A stretch of DNA of 10,748 bases, from the NCBI GenBank assembly GCA_037147395.1, contig JBAWVG010000051.1, forward strand, positions 1 to 10,748, written 5' to 3'. Position 1 is the first letter of the stretch. Each line of letters begins with the position of its first letter. The notes beneath the pieces are model-generated. The model had not been told where the DNA came from. It saw nothing but the letters and a program-made list of their open reading frames with translations, and did no database searches. The translations under genes and the position numbers were made by a program. Shown one piece after another: positions 7,701 through 10,748 of the stretch. Origin of the DNA: VFJL01 sp037147395. Its GTDB lineage: Bacteria > Pseudomonadota > Gammaproteobacteria > Burkholderiales > Nitrosomonadaceae.

Positions 7701-8179
7701 AGAGGATTGCAGAGGACCGTTTAGAGGGTTGGAATGATTCACGCCTAGACCATCTGAAGGAGACCTTCAAACAGAACCTGATTGAATGTGGGGTCAGTGG
7801 GAGTGACCTTGAGACTGCGATCGGGCGTGTGATCACATCACTTAAGTACTCTATCAGGGATCCTCGTGGAAGATGGCTGCTCGGGCCTCAGATCAAGGCA
7901 CAGAATGAACTCCGTCTGACCGGATTGATTGATGGAAGGAGGATGGACTTAGTGATCGACCGAACCTTCTTGGATGAGGATGGGCAACGTTGGATTGTGG
8001 ATTACAAGACCAGTAGCCACACCGGATCTGATCTAGAGGAGTTTCTGGACCGTGAGCAGGAACGATACCGTGACCAAATGGAGCGTTATTCCGCGATCAT
8101 GAGACGGACCGATCAAGGTCCTGTCATGATGGGTCTGTATTTTCCGTTGATTGGGGGTTGGCGTGAGTGGGGGGGGTGA
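4739..8179 (+). CDS. AddA-like UvrD-family helicase-nuclease
   Basis: This 1146-residue superfamily 1A helicase has a C-terminal PD-(D/E)XK nuclease. Helicase motifs are complete: Walker A APAGSGKT (26-33), Ia TFTRKAASEM (57-66), Ic VQTIDSLC (116-123), Walker B LLIDEFQDTS (414-423), III VVGDPMQSIYRFREAE (447-462), IV LSANFRS (484-490), V MTIHKSKGLEFDHV (773-786) and VI RLIYVASTRARRRL (857-870). The nuclease shows H984 (GSVVHRWL), D1065/D1070 (GLIDGRRMDLVID), D1088 and K1090 (VDYKT), and Q1113-Y1117. No iron-sulfur cysteines are present in this subunit, as in AddA. It should be the 3'-5' motor of a two-subunit end-resection enzyme. The TTG start gives a 4-base TTGA overlap with the previous stop and has an AGGGAGAGG Shine-Dalgarno sequence; ATG at 4775 is the alternative. 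The last codons run into a G8 tract. Confidence 0.92.
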   Translation: MIGTPIPDIEERMSALDPGRSFIVQAPAGSGKTGLLIQRYLMLLTQVDSPEEVVAITFTRKAASEMRERILSALDQVDCDPLNDHDRRTQELARSVLKRDLQEGWQIAENPRRIKVQTIDSLCAGLTNQMPMLSRFGSQPEIVEDAGELYLEASRSVISLVESRDSLAKDVERILDHVDNDVSRLEGLMVDILSRRDHWLRHLHGRDRDDLESSLKRTRRDAMERVLSLYGTHDPRELIEIARYAVANLASSGRASPILGCEGMTQTPGSQEPDLVRWCGLSELLLTGEGSWRKQIDIKIGFPPGTSKSEKEVSRSWKDRLTVMIGEMSGNDLLRQSLNQLRALPPPVYTDSQWEVLGSITRLMPYAVAHLKIVFQSRGQVDFTEVSQAALMALGNPDEPTDLALALDYRIRHLLIDEFQDTSISQYELLSRLTAGWEEGDGRTLFVVGDPMQSIYRFREAEVGLFLRARENGIGHLSLQPLSLSANFRSQGGIVDWVNQTFLEVMPKREDISSGAVSYTPSTATHERLPGSAVQIHPFFNDDHSSEAERIVQIIRQLQMDEPESTTAILVRSRGHLREILIHLNQEGIRFRAIEIEGLGHRPVVQDLVSLTRAIIHPADRMAWLAVMRAPWCGLTIADLHLIAADPSDPKLFVPPPTLWESINDEGILSRISADGRVRLQRLREVMGGCVANRYRSSLRSMVEGAWTLVGGPACVTNTTDLADAKIYLDYLESNEETGSIPDFNFFERRLEKLFALPDLGAPDSRTDRLQIMTIHKSKGLEFDHVIVPGLGRLSRNNDKKLFMWMELPRSSDKRELEGEASDLLMAPIQETGSKGDPIYSWIEKLDSDKSHFEDQRLIYVASTRARRRLHLLGSTPLGRDQDQIILREPPRKSLLSKIWSVSSRYYEESISNPERVKKISSEEITSGVGLIDQSLRRLASGWTLPSAPSPVEWSPPTEIDSSQNQIEFSWAGEASRHAGSVVHRWLERIAEDRLEGWNDSRLDHLKETFKQNLIECGVSGSDLETAIGRVITSLKYSIRDPRGRWLLGPQIKAQNELRLTGLIDGRRMDLVIDRTFLDEDGQRWIVDYKTSSHTGSDLEEFLDREQERYRDQMERYSAIMRRTDQGPVMMGLYFPLIGGWREWGG
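8169..8176 (+). repeat. G8 homopolymer tract at the end of the helicase gene
   Basis: Eight G form the last codons (tgg ggg ggg) directly before the TGA stop. Insertion of one G would bypass this stop and add roughly 38 residues before the next TGA near 8285; loss of one would end the frame soon after. Confidence 0.55.
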
Positions 8180-8250
8180 TTACGATTCTGGTGCGAGTTA
8201 GAGTCGGGTACTGCAAATTGGAACCAGAACCCCTTGCGTCAGACCATGGT

Positions 8251-8263
8251 TATACTGATCAGT
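8251..8263 (+). promoter_or_regulatory. Candidate -10 overlapped by a 10-base palindrome, upstream of the Sel1 gene
   Basis: TATACT (8251-8256) matches the -10 consensus at five of six positions, and the perfect palindrome ACTGATCAGT (8254-8263) overlaps it. No matching -35 is visible at 16-18 bases. It would give a leader of about 90 bases before the ATG at 8354. Upstream, TTCTGGT (8186-8192) and ACCAGAA (8223-8229) form another inverted repeat. Confidence 0.3.
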
Positions 8264-8353
8264 CTCTCGTGATTGAGTTATCCTGACGACAGAATGAATT
8301 TTGAGCAGAGTGCTTGGCATCTTCACCTAAAAAACAAGGAAATAACGTTCAAT

Positions 8354-8884
8354 ATGAAACGACTGAGTGCTGGCATCGCGTCCCTCTCATTGATCATTCC
8401 ATTAAGTCTCTCCTCCATCGGGGCCGTGGCAGCTCCGATTGATGATGCGGGTGAGGCCTACAACAAGAGTGTTTATGTGCAGGCGATCAGACTATTTAGA
8501 CCGCTCGCTGAACAAGGAAATTCTGATGCACAGGCCATGCTCGGGATGATGTACCTGAAGGGGGAGGGCACAACCCGTAGCTACCCGGATGCAATGAAGT
8601 GGTTACTCTTGGCATCATCACAGGGCAATACCAGCGCCCTTAATAACCTCGGTGCGATGCACTTTAATGGGGATGGTGTGACACGAAACTACCCAGAGGC
8701 AGCAAGATTATTCCGTCAGTCCGCGGTCAAGGGGGATAAGTACGGACAGACCAGTCTCGGATCGATGTACCTGAATGGTCATGGGGTCGATAAGGATGTG
8801 AAGGAGGCCGTGAAGTGGTACCGGTTAGCGGCTGCGAGCGGTGATGTTAATGCGGTGAATGCATTGAAACGGTTAAATCAATAG
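8354..8884 (+). CDS. Exported Sel1-repeat (tetratricopeptide-like) protein
   Basis: This 176-residue protein starts with a typical Sec signal peptide (MKRLSAGIASLSL, hydrophobic to about residue 25) with likely cleavage after AVAA (24-27). The mature part is a stack of about four Sel1-like repeats: a divergent one at 33-57, then 58-92, 93-128 and 129-164. These show the usual ALxxLGxMYxxGxGVxxxxxEAxxWxxxAAxxG pattern, clearest in LGSMYLNGHGVDKDVKEA and KWYRLAAASGD. Such proteins act as periplasmic or outer-membrane-associated scaffolds; the partner is unknown. The ATG at 8354 is chosen because the signal peptide begins there; the AAGGA upstream is about 13 bases away, longer than usual. The frame is open back to a TTG at 8273, but that stretch does not look like this family. 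The next gene begins 13 bases downstream. Confidence 0.88.
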   Translation: MKRLSAGIASLSLIIPLSLSSIGAVAAPIDDAGEAYNKSVYVQAIRLFRPLAEQGNSDAQAMLGMMYLKGEGTTRSYPDAMKWLLLASSQGNTSALNNLGAMHFNGDGVTRNYPEAARLFRQSAVKGDKYGQTSLGSMYLNGHGVDKDVKEAVKWYRLAAASGDVNAVNALKRLNQ

Positions 8885-8897
8885 ACTGGGGGTGTCC

Positions 8898-9284
8898 ATG
8901 TATCGAATCATTCTGATGGCTCTTTTAACGGGTCTCAGTAGCCACTCGATGGCGGAGTTAGTTGAGATCGGGAGCGATAAGAGTATCACCATCTACGCTG
9001 ACCCGGCCACCATTCAGAGGGTCGGGAGCAAGGTCATCATGTCTGAGATGGGTGACTTTAAGTCTGCCAATGCCAGCGGTGGAAAGTCCTTCCTATCGAT
9101 GAGAAAGCAACAAGAGTACGAGTGTAAGGATAAGCAGATGAGGACACTCCGTATCAATCTATATTCTGGCAATATGGGGAGGGGTGAGCTGGTTCATACC
9201 GATCACCAATCCCGTAACTGGGAGCCGGTCTCGCCGGGTAGTTACGGTGATTTTTTGTGGAGAACCGCCTGCAAAAAATCCTAG
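8898..9284 (+). CDS. Exported surface-adhesin E-like protein
   Basis: This 128-residue protein has a signal peptide (MYRIILMALLTGLSSHSMA, likely cleaved after A19). The mature part follows the pattern I know from the surface-adhesin protein E-like domain (PF16747): WVKVG-type start (LVEIG), IYADPATIQRVG (32-43), a variable middle, YECKDKQMRTLRI (74-86), YSGNMGRGELV (89-99), WEPVSPGSYGDFLW (108-121) and a terminal Cys. C76 and C125 probably form a disulfide in the periplasm. Most members are uncharacterised small secreted proteins, so adhesion should not be assumed. The ATG at 8898 has GGGGG five bases upstream; an in-frame GTG at 8892 is the alternative. It is probably co-transcribed with the Sel1-repeat gene. 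Confidence 0.8.
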   Translation: MYRIILMALLTGLSSHSMAELVEIGSDKSITIYADPATIQRVGSKVIMSEMGDFKSANASGGKSFLSMRKQQEYECKDKQMRTLRINLYSGNMGRGELVHTDHQSRNWEPVSPGSYGDFLWRTACKKS

Positions 9285-9287
9285 AGG

Positions 9288-9306
9288 TGACCCCTTGTTG
9301 GGGTCA
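9288..9306. terminator. Hairpin between convergent genes
   Basis: TGACCCC (9288-9294) and GGGGTCA (9300-9306) form a perfect 7-base stem with a 5-base loop, between the stop of the adhesin-E-like gene (9284) and overlapping the stop of the minus-strand lipoprotein gene. On the minus strand a T6 run follows about 11 bases after the stem; on the plus strand there is none. It is likely a shared transcription-end structure but not a textbook intrinsic terminator. Confidence 0.45.
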
Positions 9307-9543
9307 TGATGCAGAGCACGCAGGCTTGACCTGTTCTGGGGGTCGAGAGCTTCTTGAGAGGGATGCATTTGCGCAGTACGTGAGCAGCTCCTCGTGGCTC
9401 TTGTAGACAGCACTCCCAGGATCATCTGGGGACAGTTCCATACACTTTGAGAATAACTCTTTGCGTAAGCATTGGTCTGTGATGGTGCTCGGACCGCAAC
9501 CCGCGAGGAGTGCTAAGACCAGTAAAAATCCAGTCATTCTCAT
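9304..9543 (-). CDS. Small cysteine-rich lipoprotein
   Basis: This 79-residue protein begins MRMTGFLLVLALLAGC, a clear lipoprotein signal with lipobox LAGC and lipidated C16. Residue 17 is Gly, not Asp, so sorting to the outer membrane is expected by the enterobacterial rule. The mature peptide has four further cysteines (C25, C34, C57, C76) spaced to form two disulfides, with QCLRKELFSKCMEL and QVKPAC as the most family-like segments. I recall similar short proteins of the form 'QCxRxxLFxxCL...C...IKPEC', all uncharacterised. The ATG at 9543 is supported by AAGGAG seven bases upstream. The stop codon lies in the hairpin shared with the convergent gene. Confidence 0.75.
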   Translation of the reverse strand: MRMTGFLLVLALLAGCGPSTITDQCLRKELFSKCMELSPDDPGSAVYKSHEELLTYCANASLSRSSRPPEQVKPACSAS

Positions 9544-9636
9544 TCAGAATCTCCTTGGTCTGTGTTTGGTACGACAGGGTACACCATTGAACCGGCCAGA
9601 ATAAGATCACAACGAACGATCTCTGCACCGGGTCAT

Positions 9637-9822
9637 CTAGTTGCAGTTCTTGATATCCTCAGTGATGGCCTGTGGAAGGTTACCGCAGTCTTGGGTCACC
9701 TCCTCCTCTTGAATCTCGACCGCCCGCGCCTTCAGAAAGTGCTCTGTCAGGATCACCTTCAGTCTAAATGCGCCAAGAATGAGAATCCCAATCAGCACAA
9801 ATGCAAGAATCTTGGCGTTCAT
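9637..9822 (-). CDS. Small single-span membrane protein
   Basis: The minus-strand frame encodes 61 residues from ATG at 9822 (MNAKILAF). Residues about 4-19 are a strong hydrophobic segment (ILAFVLIGILILGAF), followed by a basic-amphipathic stretch (RLKVILTEHFLKAR), an acidic stretch (EIQEEEV) and a tail with C46 and C60. The basic residues after the span suggest a cytoplasmic C-terminus, though a pair of cysteines would fit the periplasm better. GGA four bases and GGGG nine bases upstream give a plausible ribosome binding site; in-frame ATGs at 9831 and 9837 and a TTG at 9840 are alternatives. No family is recognised. It lies between the lipoprotein gene and the carotenoid gene on the same strand. 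Confidence 0.5.
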   Translation of the reverse strand: MNAKILAFVLIGILILGAFRLKVILTEHFLKARAVEIQEEEVTQDCGNLPQAITEDIKNCN

Positions 9823-9874
9823 ATCGTCCATCCCCATCAATACAATTTGTCATTGGAGGTCCTCTGATGGATCG

Positions 9875-9913
9875 GAGGGCCTCATGCTCGACCTGCACTA
9901 TAGCATGAGCCTC
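9875..9913 (-). promoter_or_regulatory. Extended -10 promoter embedded in a long dyad
   Basis: CTCATGCT (9881-9888) and AGCATGAG (9902-9909) form a perfect 8-base inverted repeat 13 bases apart, extended by GAGG (9875-9878) and CCTC (9910-9913) with a 2-base bulge. Read on the minus strand, TGC-TATAGT (9905-9897) inside it is an extended -10 with five of six matches to TATAAT. Transcription would start near 9890 and run into the small membrane protein gene. No good -35 is seen. The dyad could be an operator covering this promoter, or an RNA hairpin at the end of the carotenoid transcript. Confidence 0.4.
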
Positions 9914-9917
9914 TAAC

Positions 9918-9941
9918 GTGACCGTATGAGTCTAGGGTCAC
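9918..9941 (-). terminator. Hairpin at the stop codon of the carotenoid gene
   Basis: GTGACC (9918-9923) and GGTCAC (9936-9941) form a 6-base stem with a 12-base loop that includes the TGA stop of the minus-strand gene ending at 9938. No T-run follows, so termination is uncertain; with the next dyad (9875-9913) it may instead protect or end the message. Confidence 0.3.
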
Positions 9942-10748
9942 TTCTGAAGATCTTGGACGGGGGCTGGCAGTCTTCCTAACAGACGCAGAATCAGAAGGAT
10001 GGTGATCGGGATATAGATCATGATCCCGGTCATCCCTTGCAGGGGCTCTTCGATCCAGAAGGTGACCCCGAGATTAAAGATCAGGACGCCATAGTAGAGC
10101 CCGCATCCGAGCAAAATATACCCCGTGACCGGTCCTGGGGAGGGGATATCCATTTGGGGTAGCCTTCTGTCAAGTGGGAGGTAGGCGATCAGAGAGATCA
10201 GGCTGACCGTGGCCCATCCCAGATAATTCGCAAGAGGGATTCCGAAATGAATCCCTGGGTCGGGGTAGTAGTAGATCTTCCCCAAGAACCAACGATCCCC
10301 AAGGAGTGCGACAGGGTCGATGATGACATCGACAAAGGTCAGGAAGAGTGTCGTCAGAACCACCACCGGCCAGCCAGTCCTCACGTCCAGAGGGAAGTAC
10401 ATCCGGATGATCTTTTGACCGGGTTGAATGGGCATTGAGGGCAGCAGGAATGCGAGTGCCATGCAGTAACTCGCAAAGAGTAGAAATACAAATGAGAGTG
10501 AGTCCATGAATGGGACATCGGCAATATAGAGCTCCTGACCGACTGTTGATCCGGTGTAAAAGTACCAACCAAATGGGATTCCGGAGCGTGTGGACGAGAG
10601 CTCGCAGACGAGTGCCACCATCCACGTGATCGCCATGAAGTATCTCGTCCTCTGCCAGCCGATCATGCGGCTTGATATGAACAAGAAGACGGCGAGGAAT
10701 ATAAAGACATACGGACGGAGTGTAACCGTCTTGATCAGGAGTTCGAGG
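9938..10748 (-). CDS. CruF/DUF422-type carotenoid biosynthesis membrane protein (5' end outside the window)
   Basis: The visible 269 residues are a polytopic membrane protein of the carotenoid-biosynthesis family PF04240 (DUF422), which includes the carotenoid 1',2'-hydratase CruF and archaeal bisanhydrobacterioruberin hydratase. Family signatures are ELSSTRSGIPFGWYFYTG, the VPFMDSLSF segment, FVDVIIDPVALLGDRW and GIHFGIPLANYLGW. The conserved acidic residues in these (E of ELSS, D of VDVIIDP) sit in or near membrane spans. About seven hydrophobic spans are visible. The frame starting at a TTG at 10684 gives 248 residues, but it stays open upstream to the window edge with a sensible sequence (TLRPYVFIFLAVFLF), so the real start is beyond 10748. 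The exact substrate cannot be told, and no other carotenoid gene is in view. Confidence 0.82.
   Translation of the reverse strand, partial: LELLIKTVTLRPYVFIFLAVFLFISSRMIGWQRTRYFMAITWMVALVCELSSTRSGIPFGWYFYTGSTVGQELYIADVPFMDSLSFVFLLFASYCMALAFLLPSMPIQPGQKIIRMYFPLDVRTGWPVVVLTTLFLTFVDVIIDPVALLGDRWFLGKIYYYPDPGIHFGIPLANYLGWATVSLISLIAYLPLDRRLPQMDIPSPGPVTGYILLGCGLYYGVLIFNLGVTFWIEEPLQGMTGIMIYIPITILLILRLLGRLPAPVQDLQK

Noticed and set aside
8273..8353. N-terminal extension of the Sel1-repeat protein from a TTG at 8273
   Set aside because: The signal peptide begins at the ATG at 8354, and an extension would bury it.
9562..9867. Plus-strand open frame of 101 codons
   Set aside because: It runs antisense over the small membrane protein, has no ribosome binding site or recognisable composition, and looks like a shadow frame.
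9938..10684. Carotenoid gene starting at the TTG at 10684
   Set aside because: The frame is open to the window edge with family-like hydrophobic sequence upstream, so the gene is cut by the window and does not start there.
1..10748. tRNA, rRNA, CRISPR array, insertion sequence or attachment site
   Set aside because: I read the intergenic regions on both strands and saw no cloverleaf-like sequence, regular repeat array, transposase or flanking terminal repeats.

Overview
The window looks like chromosomal DNA of a proteobacterium, most likely a beta- or gammaproteobacterium. The strongest clue is the tandem pair of an AddB-like 'probable DNA repair protein' and an AddA-like helicase-nuclease, which I recall as typical of those classes. 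A seven-iron ferredoxin, a BigR/SqrR-like ArsR regulator and a CruF-type carotenoid protein would also fit a chemolithotroph or sulfur oxidiser, but that is inference. GC content is moderate, GATC is very frequent throughout, and there are no insertion sequences, phage genes, tRNAs or CRISPR arrays.

Left end (1-961): the first codons of a minus-strand coiled-coil gene run off the edge (1-105). Next is a minus-strand gene for a small Cro/C1-type HTH regulator (204-575). Upstream of it lies an AT-rich intergenic region with a minus-strand promoter (TTGCAA-N17-GATAAT) whose -10 lies inside a 16/19 match to the Fur box, so this regulator may be iron-controlled. A second dyad and a possible extended -10 face the arsR gene.

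Centre (962-8179, all plus strand): a BigR/SqrR-like ArsR regulator is followed, after 302 bases containing a good promoter, by fdxA (7Fe ferredoxin), an AddB-like nuclease with an iron-sulfur staple, and an AddA-like UvrD helicase-nuclease. fdxA and the addB-like gene are 29 bases apart; the two nuclease genes overlap by 4 bases. The pair probably forms a two-subunit DNA end-processing enzyme for double-strand-break repair. Four homopolymer tracts (G9, C8, G8, G8) lie inside these two genes and nowhere else in the window.

Right end (8180-10748): a plus-strand pair encodes exported proteins, a Sel1-repeat protein and a surface-adhesin-E-like protein. They converge on minus-strand genes for a small cysteine-rich lipoprotein, a single-span membrane peptide, and a CruF/DUF422 carotenoid protein that is cut by the window edge. 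Several hairpins and one extended -10 promoter inside a dyad lie between these minus-strand genes.
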